DNA of 64,000 nt. Source: Rotaria sordida (Eukaryota > Rotifera > Eurotatoria > Philodinida > Philodinidae). How positions within the stretch are numbered: the first letter of the stretch is position 1; every line of letters begins with the position of its first letter. Below the pieces are notes generated by a model. That model worked only from the letters and a program-made list of their open reading frames with translations, had not been told where the DNA came from and did not search any database. The stretch is taken from positions 159,644-223,643 of the forward strand of contig CAJNOL010000152.1 in NCBI GenBank assembly GCA_905250125.1, written 5' to 3'. The position numbers were made by a program, and so were the translations under genes. This document shows positions 1 to 12,447 of this stretch, in pieces.

Positions 1-1052
1 AAGTGGCAATTAAAATCCATGCGAATTATTTTCAAATTATTCTTACATTTCAGTAGTTATATAAATCAACTTAAATTACCACGAAAGATCTTTATATAAT
101 AAAGAAATGATCTCAATGGTATTCAAAAAAAAAAAAGATGAAACATTGAGATGTACGTTATCTTTGAAAATTTGCGCAAATCATTGTCTAATTTTAAATA
201 TGACTAGACGAGAATTAATCATCATGCAATCTATTTTCAAATTTGAAAGACCAAAAATGGTCAGAAGTTCAAAGTGATCGAAAACTGGTTAGATTCAGCG
301 GTGTTAGAGATCTATAACCTATGCTCTTAGCATCTTCGAAATGAGAAATAATCGTTAGGAGAGCTTTGCATACAAAGAATAATCGCAACATGAGTTTTTC
401 TGCTAGAAATTTCGAGATTTCAGTTTAATAAAAATACCAACTAACACTTCGCAGCTATATTAACGATGAAAAACCTGAGGTACAATGTACCTTCTTTCTT
501 CGCTCTGCAATTTGTCCCCATAATGCCCTCTACTTTTGAAACTTGTTCACGCAGCTTGCCGTTTTCTGACAGTTAACCATCCTGCCTTTCAATGTTGAGT
601 CACATCTCCAAGTATAACAACTAAATTTTTTGAATATAATTTTTCTTATGATCGATTCTGTGCTATAATTTGAGCTCGGTTTAAAATTACATGTGAGATA
701 TTTTTATTGATTGATAGCGACACGTATGTCTTAGTTATTTATTGGATCAAATCGATTATTCAATAAGCAATTTTTTTTTTATAACACGATGATATGCGAT
801 CGATGAGGCTTCGAGTTTTGCATAGTACTTGTTGTAGAAAATGAATTAATTCTTTTAATAGATTATATCGAATTAGATATTTCTTGATTTGTCATGTTTG
901 TGCGACAACAATTGGTATTGAAGTAAGTCCACAATATGCTAAAAACTAATTAAAAAACATTTTTATTTATTTATTAATAATACAAATTACCATGGTATTT
1001 TTTATTCGTCTTCAGATTTTCATCTTTAGTTAATAAACTTTATTATCGCACC
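1..1052. other. Non-coding upstream region
   Basis: AT-rich DNA with no open frame that I can connect to a protein. It precedes the glyoxalase II gene and should contain its promoter. Acceptor-like sites (cttcag, then atctttag at about 1022-1029) lie 23-40 nt before the start codon and could serve a 5'UTR intron or a trans-spliced leader. I see no convincing repeat here. Confidence 0.5.
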
Positions 1053-2063
1053 ATGAAAATCCGTCATTTCAATGCATTAAAAGATAATTATATGTATTTA
1101 ATAACTGATGATAAAACAACAGAATGTGCAGTTGTTGATCCAGCTGAACCAAAGGAAGTAAGAAAGACAATATTTTAGGAAAAAAAATCAATTCTTTAGA
1201 CTTGAATTTCTAGTTAGTTGAAACAATTAAAAAAGAAGGATTAAAATTAACAACTATTCTTACAACACATCATCATTATGATCATGCTGGTGGTAATAAT
1301 AAAATGCTTGAATTAATGGGTGCAGAAAAAGGTCAAATAAAAGTAGTTGGTGGTGATGAATCATTACAAGGTCTTACACATCTAGTACAAGATAATGAAA
1401 AAATTCAGGTAATTTAATTTCTCTAATTTTCTCAAGCAGAAATAAAGTTTTCTGTTTTTTTTTTATTCCAATAGATTGGAGAACTTGAAGTTACTTGTTT
1501 ATTAACACCTTGTCATACAGCTGGTCATGTTTGTTATCTCGTTACAGGTTGGTAATATGAAATTGTTTGTTTTCAGTTTTTAATTAAAAAAATATTTTAG
1601 ATAAACAACAACAAGCTGTTTTTACAGGCGATACTTTATTTATTGGTGGTTGTGGTAAATTTTTTGAAGGTTCAGCAGCACAAATGCAATCAAGTCTTCA
1701 AAAATTAGCAGGACTTGATCCAAAAACCGTATGTTAAACATATTTTTTTTTTGGTTAAATATAAAAAAAAACCAGAATAAGATTTCGTTTACTATATATC
1801 TATTTTTTTTACAGCTTGTCTATTGTGGTCATGAATATACGAAAACAAATCTTGAATTTGCTGCAACTGTTGAACCAGATAATCAAGATTTAAAAGCTAA
1901 ACAAGCAAGTTTAAAATCTGTTACAATACCATCAACAATAGGTGATGAACTCAAATTTAATCCATTTATGCGTACAAATCAAAAAAGTGTACAAGCATTT
2001 ACTGGTAAAGCTGATCCAATTGAATGTATGGGTGAATTACGTGAAAGAAAAAATAAATTTTAA
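1053..2063 (+). CDS. HAGH: Hydroxyacylglutathione hydrolase (glyoxalase II)
   Basis: This enzyme hydrolyses S-D-lactoylglutathione to D-lactate and glutathione, the second step of methylglyoxal detoxification. Five coding exons (1053-1157, 1214-1408, 1475-1547, 1601-1728, 1815-2063) join in phase to 249 aa; the human cytosolic form has about 260. The metallo-beta-lactamase metal motif THHHYDH lies at residues 53-59. Further metal or substrate motifs are CHTAGH in exon 3, TGDTLF in exon 4 and CGHEYT at the start of exon 5. The C-terminus (LRERKNKF) resembles that of animal glyoxalase II. The protein starts at MKIRHF with no presequence, so it should be cytosolic. An ATG further upstream at 991 meets a stop after 13 codons and was not used. 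Introns are 54-86 nt. An AATAAA-type signal follows near 2120. Confidence 0.95.
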
Positions 2064-2742
2064 ATTTAATTCTTTCTTTTTCATTAAACAAGCAATTGAT
2101 GATTTTTTTTCTTTGATTTGAATAAACAAGCCAAAATTTAATGATCCATTTTTTTTTCTTTTAGATATACATAGAAGAAAATAATGACTAATGGAATGTC
2201 TAGTATAATTGATTTAGAATTTTATATTCAACTCGCTACTTTTTTTGGATGTTCCTCAAGGTTGACTTAATGAAAAGCTTTGAAATATTCACGCTAGACG
2301 GAAAATCGACTGCTTTGCAAAAATAGATATTTTCGTTTTTCGTTTCAAGCTGATTTTGTTTTTTTGTTTTACTAAGCATCAAATGAGGAAATAAGTAATC
2401 TATTTTAAAAAATCTACTAAAATTTTTAAGAGTCTTATTTCAATGAGATAAAACTTTAATGTATGTTTTTTGTAAAAGGACAAAGACATGTGCGTTTTCT
2501 AACTTTTTTTTTGGTGTCATCGTTTAAAACTTTCACTAGCTTTTTCAATGATTATCATTGTTGTTATTTACTTACATTTATGAACACTATACATAGTAAT
2601 CCTTTTTTTTTTAATTATCATTAGTTTTTCTTTCTGAAATTAATTCAATAAACTTTTTCTTTGTAGATTATCAATTGTGTTTAGAAGCCATTTAATTAAA
2701 ACCTTAGACGAACTTTCATATATATACATATATATATTATAA
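2064..2742. other. Intergenic region
   Basis: About 680 bp of AT-rich DNA between two plus-strand genes. It holds the 3' end of HAGH and presumably the promoter of the glycosyltransferase gene. A (TA)-rich tract at 2719-2738 directly precedes the next ATG. Nothing else is recognisable. Confidence 0.5.
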
Positions 2743-5700
2743 ATGTTGAAAGGTCGTCTATGGCGTTTTTTAATATTCTTTTTTGTACTGTATTTAATAT
2801 TTCTTCTCGTTTTTTCCCGTTCATTTAATTCTGATAATAATGATAAAACAACAACATCACCATTACCTCAGGCACGTGTTATTATTGATGATAATAATCA
2901 CGAACAAAATAATATTCAACATCATGAGGTTGCACGACAAGTCGAAATTAATAAACCATCTGATTTAGAACCTGTAATGACAAAAGGTATATTAGGAAAT
3001 TATGAACAAAGAAGCGTAGTTAAATCATCGGGTCCTGGTGAAGATGGTGAAGGTGTTCAATTACACGGAGAAGATATTCAACGAGGACAAGAATCGGTTG
3101 CTGAATATGGTTTTAATGAAGTAGCAAGTGATAAAATTTCATTAAATCGACGTGCACGTGATACAAGGTAGGAAAAACAAAGCCAAAAATAATCCCGATA
3201 AAATTTAGAGAGAGAAAAAAAATCTTTATTTAGACCGGAAGAATGTAAATATTGGAATTATCCAAGTGTTCATAGATTACCAACAGCATCTGTGGTTCTT
3301 GTTTTTTATGATGAAGGATGGTCAACATTAGTACGAACATTTCATTCTGTTATTAATACAAGTCCAAAAGAATTATTAAAAGATATTATTCTTGTTGATG
3401 ATTACAGTGATCAAGAACATATAACTATTCGTTTACCGGAATATATTAAAAAATGGAATGGTCTTGTGAAATATGTTCGAACACAACAACGGTAAATTTT
3501 CCTCGAGAAATACAATACGGAAGTAGTTCATATATTATAACGAGACATTATTGGTATACGATCTATGATCGTATATCAACAACGTCTGTCACAGTCCGTA
3601 AAAGGGGGGAGGGGGTGCAGTGTGTATCAAACTAGACATTAGGTAAAAAAAATTAAATCTCATGGTAGTAAATATACTGCACGACAAGCTTTATCTGCTG
3701 ACATAACAACTTTTATTACTAACGTCAAGTAGAGTGGAAAACACGCCTGTCGTTAAAAAAACGAGTTGGCAAACAGTAGCATATATTTGAAGTTGGCTCA
3801 ATGTCTTCTATCGATTCGTAAAAATTAATTCTTCCAAGAAACCATAGTTTTCCAGTTCAGAAACATTTTTATTGCACGAATGATATACTATCACTTCCGA
3901 AGAAGAAGAATCCAAGTTTTTATCTCTATATTTTAAGACCTATTGTAGATCGTGTATTCCACCAAAAGTAAATGTTTGATTTTTATTATAGAGTTGGACT
4001 TATTGAAGCTCGTGTTATTGGTGCTCGCGTTGCTGAAGGCGATGTTATTGTAATCTTAGATGCTCATTGTGAATGTGTAAGATAATGTCTTCTTTTGTAT
4101 TAATTTAAGTTTATTTTTTTTTGTTTTTAAATTTCTATTCAGGTAACAAATTGGTTACCACCATTACTTACTCGAATTGCTTTAAATCGTAAAACTTTAG
4201 CTATACCTATTGTTGATGGAATTGAATGGAATACTCTTCGACATAATACAGCTTATGGTGGTACACTTTATAGAGGTATATGGGAATGGGGATTTTTATA
4301 TAAAGAAACAGAATTACCACAACGTGAACGCAATTTAATGAAATATCAAACTGAACCTTATAAAAGTCCAACTGTAAATTTGAAATCAATACGTTTTTAT
4401 TTTGTTAACACTTTTTTTTTCTAGCATGCCGGTGGTCTTCTTGCTATAGATAAAAAATGGTTTTTTGAATTAGGTGCTTATGATCCGGATATTAAAATTT
4501 GGTAAGTATTAATTTATATGAATTGAATATTAAAAAAGAAAGAAACTTGGAGCAGTATGATATAAAAACTTTGATTTTTCTTTCTAGGGGTGGTATGTAT
4601 TTATGTTTAAAATAATCTCAATTCTATTTTTGTTATTCGCTATTAGGTGAACAGTATGAATTAAGTTTTAAAGTATGGATGTGTGGTGGTCAACTTGAAT
4701 GGTAAATAAGAACAAGAAAAACTTATTTTTCTTTTCGATTAGATTAATATTTATTTGTTAATTTTTAAAGGGTTAGTTGTAGTCATGTTGGACATATATA
4801 TCGAGGACCACGACGACGTAGTATGCATCCTCGAGGTGGAAAACTTCATCAAAGTCATATAAATCATTTACGTGTCGCTGAAGTATTTTATTTTTGATTG
4901 ATCTCTTCTTTTTATTTTCTTATCATTTAATATTAGATTTGGATGGATGAATATAAAGAATATTATTTACGTCGTCAACCAAATCAGGCTCATCTTGATA
5001 TTGGTAATACAAGTGAATATAAAGCATTACGAAAACGTTTAAATTGTTCAAGTTTTAAATGGTTTTTGGACAATGTTGCTTATGAAATGGCTGAAAAATA
5101 TCCATTACCACCCGCAAATTATGTTTGGGGTGAAATGCGTAATGATCAACATCGACAATGGTGTGCTGATACACTTGATAATCATTTTGGTCGACCTATA
5201 GGTATATCTGGTTGTCATCATCAAGGTGGCAATCAATTATTTCGTATTAATGTAGAAGGTGAATGGTCATCGGGTGAACATTGTTTTGTATCGGAAGGAA
5301 ATTCTGTTATTGCAAGGTATGGAAACAGTATTATTAATGTCTTCAATATATCGATAGTATGAACAGATTGATCAAGGAGAATGATTTAACAAAAATTCTA
5401 TCTGAAGCCTTCCATAAATCTGATGTAGTTCGACGGATAAAAATGTTGTAGAGAGGTCGGAGGCATCTCATTTTGCAGAGAATGATTAACTTTTTTTTTT
5501 AATTCCATGTTTGCTTTATTTTCTGCAAATAGTCACTTCAGTAACCAAGAGATTTTTTTTTGTTATCATAGGCATTGTGTACAAATGGGTCGATGGACTC
5601 CAAAAGGTGAATGGACTTATGATAATAAAACACGACAAATTCGTTCGACGAAAGTTTATAAATGTGTAACAACTGATGGTAAAGTTTTAGCTCTTGAAAC

Positions 5701-5758
5701 TTGTGAAGAAGATGCTACGGCACAAAAATGGACGTGGACAGAAACTTATGCTGTATAA
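2743..5758 (+). CDS. GALNT10: Polypeptide N-acetylgalactosaminyltransferase, GALNT10-like
   Basis: A Golgi type II membrane enzyme that transfers GalNAc from UDP-GalNAc to Ser/Thr, starting mucin-type O-glycans. Ten exons: 2743-3167, 3234-3491, 3992-4076, 4143-4373, 4425-4501, 4588-4592, 4647-4701, 4771-4882, 4937-5316 and 5572-5758. Together they give 604 aa, close to human GALNT10. A signal anchor spans about residues 8-25 and is followed by an Asn/Asp-rich stem. The GT-A fold shows VDDYSD (196-201), the metal-binding DxH as D251-A-H253, the Gal/GalNAc-T motif beginning WGGE (359-362), and CSHVGHIYR. The WFLDNVAYEMAEKYPLPPA segment and the DEYKEYYLRR segment point to the GALNT10 subgroup. 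The C-terminus is a ricin B-type lectin domain. Exon 6 is only 5 nt long. Introns 2 (500 nt) and 9 (255 nt) are larger than the rest. Confidence 0.92.
4588..4592 (+). other. 5-nt microexon (GALNT10-like)
   Basis: Exon GGGTG sits between an 86-nt and a 54-nt GT-AG intron. It completes Trp359, encodes Gly360 and starts Gly361 of the conserved WGGE motif. Joining the neighbouring exons directly gives TGG TGA, an immediate stop, so the 5 bases are needed to keep the frame. Confidence 0.85.
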
Positions 5759-6073
5759 TTAATATCGAATTTATATAATAACTGTAACATGGAAAATATA
5801 AGTTATTATTACCTCAAGAATCTCTGATTCGGGTTTTTTTTTGTTGTTTCTTTCTTGTGATATTCTCCATTATTGTTATTATTTTCTTATCTTTGATTTC
5901 GTGCTAAATCAAGTGATTTGTAATTTTTGTTTGGTGTTTTTTTGTTATTTTTAAATTATATACAAATTCATTTTAATTCTCGGTTTATTAGGTTTTATTT
6001 AAATAATTATTCGAAGAGGTTAAAAGATTAAAAAAAAATTAATGCCTTAAATAATTTATTCTCTTTAGATAAA
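5759..6073. other. Short intergenic gap with acceptor-like site
   Basis: 315 bp between two plus-strand genes. The sequence ctctttag ends at 6068, five bases before the M3-family start codon, and looks like a 3' splice acceptor. No other feature is seen. Confidence 0.5.
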
Positions 6074-9000
6074 ATGTTACATTTATTAGCAAAACGTGCA
6101 TGCATAACTAATCGACAAACATTATATTTCTCTAAATCAATTGTTCGTAATAGTTCTTACTTAGTGTAAGCTTTGATTTTTATTTAATAAAAAAAACAAA
6201 ATTCTATTAGATTCATATTTTAAAAGAATACCTGAATTACCACCTCCTGTTGAAGGTATTGATGCTGTATTTCATTCTGAAACACTTCCATCATTTGAAC
6301 ATGCTACACCACAAGTTGTTGTAAGTGGTGGTCTTCGATTATGTTCAGAATTTGATACTACTATTCAACAACATGTTGAAAAATTAGCAAATGGTAAATA
6401 TTCTATTTTATTCATTCTTTATATGTAATTACGAAGAACAGATAAATTGAGTTCTTATTAAGAAAATGTAATGTTTTATTCAATTGATACATTAGATAGT
6501 TTTGTTATAAGAGTTTCTAAAAATATTACTGTGATGTATTTCTTATACTTTTCTTGTTTGAATATTAATGTAGAAGTAGATGATAATAGTGAATAACTTG
6601 CGTTAAACACAAATATTGGAAACAGCACTTCTGGACTTAGTTATTAGAGTGCTTGATTAACATTAAAGAAGTTACTTTTCTGTATAGGGTCTGTTATCAT
6701 CTATATGAAATATGTCAATTTGAAAAGTATATATCACATATTTTCTTTTAAATTTTGCATAAATCTAGTTCGATGATCTGTCAGTAAAATTGTACCATTA
6801 TATACGCCTCTCGTCGCAATAGAAGCTCCTAGAACTTCTAAAATGTCCAAGTATTCGAAAATCCTAGGAAAATTTCTATTATGGGAGAAATTACTAATTC
6901 GACCTGAATGTGGATGTTACTGAAGGCAGTAACTGAGTGTATAATCAACATGATCTCAGATTTCGCCGAAAAATGAATATAAGTTCTAGCATTTGTTCTT
7001 AATTATGAGTATTTGACGTCTGAAGAAACATTTTTTATAGGCAGAAAGGAAATTTCTAATACGTCCTTGACATCGATTCCTCTAGATAGAGTTACTTATA
7101 TGCAGAGTTCTTCTATTTCGGGTAGTGGTTTAGTCTATAGTATTTACTAGTAAATATTCAAATATGATGGTAAAATAACAAAAATTCGTCTGAGAAAAAT
7201 TGATTAGACAAATCATTTCTCAATCTGACTTTGAAACCAATAGATTATAACATTTGAAAATCGAAATCTAAAATATAAAATTCTTAATCTGAATTATGAA
7301 TAATATGATATTAAAAAAATTTCATACATCATAGAAAAGACTTGAATTTTTTGTATATAGATACATCGAAACCAACATTTGAATCTATATTTAATCCGAT
7401 TGAAGATTTAAATGTTCCATTTGAAACGGGTCATTATACAATTCGTCAATTAGCACTTGTTAAACAAAGAACATTTGCTAAATTATTTTCCAAAGTTTGT
7501 ATAAAATCTTCCTGTCATTCTTTTATGATTATCTTTGTTTTTTTTTGTTTTTGTTACAATAGTTTGATAGTCATTTTTCTATTCATCGAGAATATCGTTT
7601 TCAAGATCCAGCACTTTTCAATCTTGTTCAAGTAAATTTATTTTAATTGATTTATTTTGATTCTACTAATTCTTTTAGAATCTAAATACTGATGAAAATC
7701 GAAGGAAATTAAAAGATTGGCAACAAACATTAATTAACGTTTATTTATACTATGGAAAATTAAATGGTTGTCATTTAAATAATGAAAATCTTGATCAAAT
7801 GCAATTACTCAATGGAAAACTTAGTCAATATCAATATAGTTTTGCGTAAATATATTCATTGAACTTTATAATTTATTATTTTCATTGTTTTTTTACAGTC
7901 AAAAACTTTTATATGCAAATAAAACATTTACACATCTTGAACTTGATCCATTCGCTTTTGATGATGTACCATATCATATAAAACAACAATTTGCAGTTGA
8001 TAAGTATGATATTGATACACTGTGGGGATCCAAATGAACATTAGTTGAAAAATTAAAAGTGCACTTTTTAATAACTTAAATAGAACAACATATATTCTAA
8101 CCTATGGATTACTTAATAACATGAAAGTCTTTATTTCTTTTGTTAGAATTAGTTGAAAAAACGCTGCGCTAGTAAGAATTAGAAGTCTTTTTTTTTACTA
8201 TGAACAAAAAAATACAAAAAAGGAGAAGGCAGCCCTGAAAAAATTATATACTTAGGGCATACCAAAAGTAGTGGCAGTGACACTTTATTCCCTTATAGCG
8301 CGCTCAAAGAAACTTTCCTTATATATAGTTTGATAGAGAAAAAAAAGCTCTATCTTTCTATGCTATTTGATCATACTTCAACTTATATCATAATATCAAA
8401 TTATCTATAAAACCTATTTCGGTTGGTTGTGTGCTGGTTGTACTAGATCATAACTTATGAGATAGGCTAGTTTTCAATCTCTTAATACATTGTACGAACA
8501 ATCCAAATGTACCATAAGGTGCAGCGTGAAAAGCTCTACAATTTATATAAGGTCACTTATTTTATAACTGCACTTTTTGTTTTCAAAATCGACAAAATTT
8601 TGAGGGATCAAATTTTGAGTGCTGCGAAAATTAGTCGCATAGAATTTTCTTTTTTCTGAAAACAATTACAATGAGCTTTATTATGTAGATTGTAGAGCTT
8701 TTCACGCTGCATCTTCTGATATATTTTGTTTTTCTTTTGATGAAGCATATCAGGTGATGGAACAATGAAATAATAAAAATGAATTCGTTGCGTACCGGAA
8801 ACATTATCTTTTTCGCATGGTCGCTATTCGATTACTCAAAATTTTGTCGATTTTGAAAATAAAAAGTACAGTTATAAAATAAGTGGCCGTATATAAATTG
8901 TAGAGCTTTTCATGCTGCATCTTATAGTACATTTGACTTGTTCATACAGTGAAAACTAATCTGTCTCAACGTTGTGATCTAGTACAATCAGCACATAACC

Positions 9001-11705
9001 AGTCGAAATAGGTTCTATAGATAATTTAATATTATGATATAAGTTGAAGTATGATCATATAGTATAGAAAGATAGAGCTTTTTTTTCTCTATCAAACTAT
9101 ATATAAGGAAAGTTTCTTTGAGCGCACTATAAGGGAATAAAGTGTCACTGCCACTACTTTTGGTATGCCCTAAGTATATATATATAATTTATTAGTCTTC
9201 GTATTAAAAAAATTTTTAAACAATATTCAGCAGAAAATAAATCATATCTTCGCATGCTGTATGGAAAAATGCCCACTGTGGGATATATATATATATGTTA
9301 TTCTTATATTTGATGACTTTTATATTTAATATAGAGCTAAACCAGATTCAGGACCATGGAAACTTGATTTATCTGATCGGACATTTCATATAATAATGTC
9401 TTATTGTGGTAATCGATCATTAAGGAAACTTATGTTTGAAGCCTATTATGGTCGTGCATCACCATCGTCTACTCGATTAAATCGAAATGTAGATAATATT
9501 GTTGAAATAACTCGAAAAAGGTTTTAATTTATTATTTCAAAAAAAAAATATATATGTATATACATTTTATTTAGAAAGTCATTAGCTAAATTTCTTGGTT
9601 ATTCTTGTTTTGCTGATATTGTTTTACAATCTAAAATGGCTCGTAAAAAAGAAACAGTACAAGAATTTATTGAAACAACCCGTTCAAAATTAAAACCAAT
9701 ACATGATGAAGATATTCGTCAATTAACGGCATATGCACAAGAAAAATCAAATAAACCAAAAGAATATGAACAATTACAAGCATGGGATGTTGCTTATTGG
9801 CGTCATAAACAATGTCGAGATTTATATTCATCATTAAAGATTGATCCACTACAAATAAGTCGACATTTTTCATATGAACATGTGTTACAAGGACTTTTTA
9901 ATTTTGTTGAATTTCTTTTTGGTGTTAAATTTGAATTAGAAAATAATTTTGATGAACAATATAAATGGCATACCGACGTACAAGTTTACAGATGTACAGA
10001 AAATGGTAACACAGAGATTTTTTTTTCTTTTATTTTTCTTATTCAGAAGGGAGATAATATAAACTATTTAGGAACGACAATTGGTCATTTGTTAATTGAT
10101 GCATTTGCTAGACCAAACGAAAAATCAGAATTATGTATTGGTACAGCAGGACGAGGTTAGTGAATTATACAAAATATCTATGCTTAATATTCGTTATTTT
10201 CTTTCTCGAAAGATCTTTGCCAACGTCATAATATTTTACCAATTGCTTATCTCAATATGAGTTTGCCACGGATTGAAGGAACAGCAACTTTGATGGCGTT
10301 GTCTCAACTCAAAGAAATGTTTTTTGCTGTACGTCTAAATAAGTTTTTGAATTATTAGAAAAATCACTAATGAGAGAAGTTTTCAAATTGATAAGTCGCT
10401 TTTGAGATGAGACTATGTGTATTATGTAGACCAAAATGAGCTATGAGTACTCTGACAAGAGTTCGTGCCCTTAGGTTATTGCTGTGGAGATATTGCACTT
10501 TTATGGTATTTTTTAAATACATACCGCAGTCTAGGAAAACTAATTTTCGAATTTTGACTTGAAACTTTTCATAGATAGGAGTAGGTTTTTATCAAAGTTT
10601 CACGTCTTTTGATTTGCTTTTATGTTGAAATACGAATATCAAATCTGCCAATTTATATGAGCGATGTAAAACACACGCCATTATCATCATTGTATCTTAA
10701 GATATGAAAAGCGTCAAGATCTGATACATTGAAAATAAATAATCTTATTAAGGCCTATCTCTCTATGCAAAGTTTCAAGTCGAAATTCGAAAAATAGGTT
10801 TTTCTGATGCTCCTCAAGGATACGGTATTCATTTAATAAATATTGAAAAAGTACAGTATCTTCGCAACAATTAGCTGAGCACACGAACTCTTTTCTTGGT
10901 ATTCATAGCTTATTGGAGTCTACATAATGCATATAGTCTTGACTCAAAAGCGATAACTGTATACTGAAGTTTATTTTTAAACTATTTTATTACTTTCTTT
11001 CTTTTCTTAAGTTTGGTCGTGTTCTTCAAGTTCTTCTTACTCGTTCGTCAAATCATGAATTATCTGGTATACGTAATCTTGAAGCTGATGCACTTGATAT
11101 TGTTCCAAATTTTTTTCTTCAATGGCTTCGTGATCCAAATATTCTTTCATATATAAGTCAAAATGTTGAAACAAAACAAATTCTTGATTCTTCCGTTTAT
11201 CATCGTGCTTTAAATCAAGTTGATCATCATATGATATCACATGATATTCTTCGACAATTATATTTAAGTGCATTTGATCTTGAAATTCATACAAATGCAA
11301 CTAATTATTATGATGCTATGAATAAATTATGGTCATTATTTACACCAATACCATTACATAATCGTGATTTTCATCCATGTAGTTTTGAACAAATCTATTC
11401 TGAACAATTAGCATCAGCTTATTATTCACATAAATGGTCTGAAATGATTGCATGTGATTTATTTAATGCTTTTAAAGAAATAGGAATAAATGATAAAGAG
11501 AAAATTTCAGCACTTGGAAAAAGGTAATGAAAAAAAGAAAAGTTAAATTTCATGTTTTTTTCTATGTTGATAATATATTTTTAGATTTCGTGAAACAATC
11601 TTAGCACGAGGTGGTACAATTAGTATGCGAGAACTCTTTCGAGAATTTCGATCACGTGATCCAAGTTATGAATATTATATTCAACAATTAACAACTAAAT
11701 TTTAA
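6074..11705 (+). CDS. M3-family oligopeptidase A-like protein, zinc site lost
   Basis: Homologous to the thimet oligopeptidase family (M3), closest in my reading to bacterial/organellar oligopeptidase A. Twelve exons: 6074-6165, 6227-6393, 7361-7494, 7563-7631, 7679-7845, 7899-8003, 9335-9520, 9575-10005, 10054-10155, 10213-10328, 11012-11523 and 11585-11705, giving about 733 aa. The N-terminus is basic and hydroxylated (MLHLLAKRACITNRQ), as in a mitochondrial presequence. AWDVAYWRHK and ARGGTISMRELFREF match the family. The catalytic HEFGH is replaced by FAFGR (residues 522-526), and the third ligand Glu by Asp552, so I expect no peptidase activity. The AYYSHKW segment survives. Weak points: the exon 2 acceptor (aaaag), and 10006-10053, which is either a 48-nt intron or 16 extra codons. 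Introns 2, 6 and 10 are large; 6 and 10 carry foldback elements. Confidence 0.85.
8241..9190. mobile_element. Foldback element A in intron 6 of the M3 gene
   Basis: About 950 bp with long inverted arms: roughly 8241-8602 and 8838-9190, about 360 bp each and highly similar. The ends read cttagggcataccaaaagt and, inverted, acttttggtatgccctaag. The central part (about 8603-8837) carries an extra copy of TTGTAGAGCTTTTCACGCTG at 8692, which also occurs in both arms (8520 inverted, 8900 with one change). There is no open frame for a transposase, so this is non-autonomous. The target-site duplication is unclear because both edges are AT runs. Confidence 0.85.
10388..10957. mobile_element. Foldback element B in intron 10 of the M3 gene
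   Basis: About 570 bp with inverted arms at roughly 10388-10572 and 10769-10957. Landmarks are tcgcttttgag near 10397 against ctcaaaagcga at 10942, and cgaattttgacttgaaactt near 10548 against aagtttcaagtcgaaattcg at 10770. The arms are clearly diverged, roughly three quarters identical by eye. There is no coding capacity. It lies in the intron that separates the two halves of the former HEXXH motif. Confidence 0.8.
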
Positions 11706-12104
11706 ACTGTTTTGGTTTTCTAATTTGTATTGTTCTGACGTGGCTTTTTGTTTGTAGTTAATAAGTAAAGTGTGACAGAAAAGAACAAGACATCAATAAT
11801 AAAACGTTGAACGCAGAACAAAATAAAACTTTTAATGAATTTTAATATTTGTCTTTTTAGTTCATATTTTTCAAATGTATTCTTTAGTGAAATATCTCAA
11901 TTATTTTACTGATTGATCAGTTATTTCTTTGTAAAAGGAAAATTGAAAACAATAGTTGTCACGAATAACTTGTTTGATGAAGTATTTTATCATATTCGAC
12001 TAGATTCTATAATAAACTGCTCTACTTTTGGAACATTTGAATCATTTTTCTTAAATCTTATTTAAAAAATTCTAATGAACAAATTGCATATCTCAGAATT
12101 CCCC

Positions 12105-12360
12105 TAAAACTTCCCAGAAAGTCCCCAAATTTTAGGGAGCCCCTCTAAAATTTTTATAAATTCGAATTTTTTAGAGAATTTCAATGGTGGCTTCCAGAAA
12201 GATTCTGATAATACTCATGAACTGCCTGGGGAGCCCCCGCGAAGTCCTTGCGAAATCTCTAAGAAGTCCCTGAGGAGCTTCTGAATCCCCTCTTAACTCT
12301 TCCAGGGACTCACGACAGGGATTCCTCTGGGATTCTTCTAGGAAGTCTTGACTAGGGACG
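12105..12360. repeat. Degenerate short-period repeat, C/G-richer than surroundings
   Basis: Loosely repeated short motifs of the type gaagtccc, gagcccc and gattcct, spaced about 10-14 bases apart. The stretch is clearly richer in C and G than the flanking AT-rich DNA. A similar but AT-richer tract of gaagtctt-type units lies at 58440-58580. Confidence 0.45.
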
Positions 12361-12447
12361 TCTCAACGTTACATTTGCGTTGATTTTTTACCAGAATTAG
12401 ATTTTTTATTTACATAACAAGATCAGTTAAACTGCAATATTTACTTG

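Noticed and set aside
3492-3991. 500-bp GALNT intron 2 as a mobile element
   Set aside because: It has a small palindrome (acgatctatgatcgt) and a G-rich patch, but no terminal repeats or duplication could be found.
11037-11300. Minus-strand open frame of 87 codons
   Set aside because: Antisense shadow of exon 11 of the M3-family gene.
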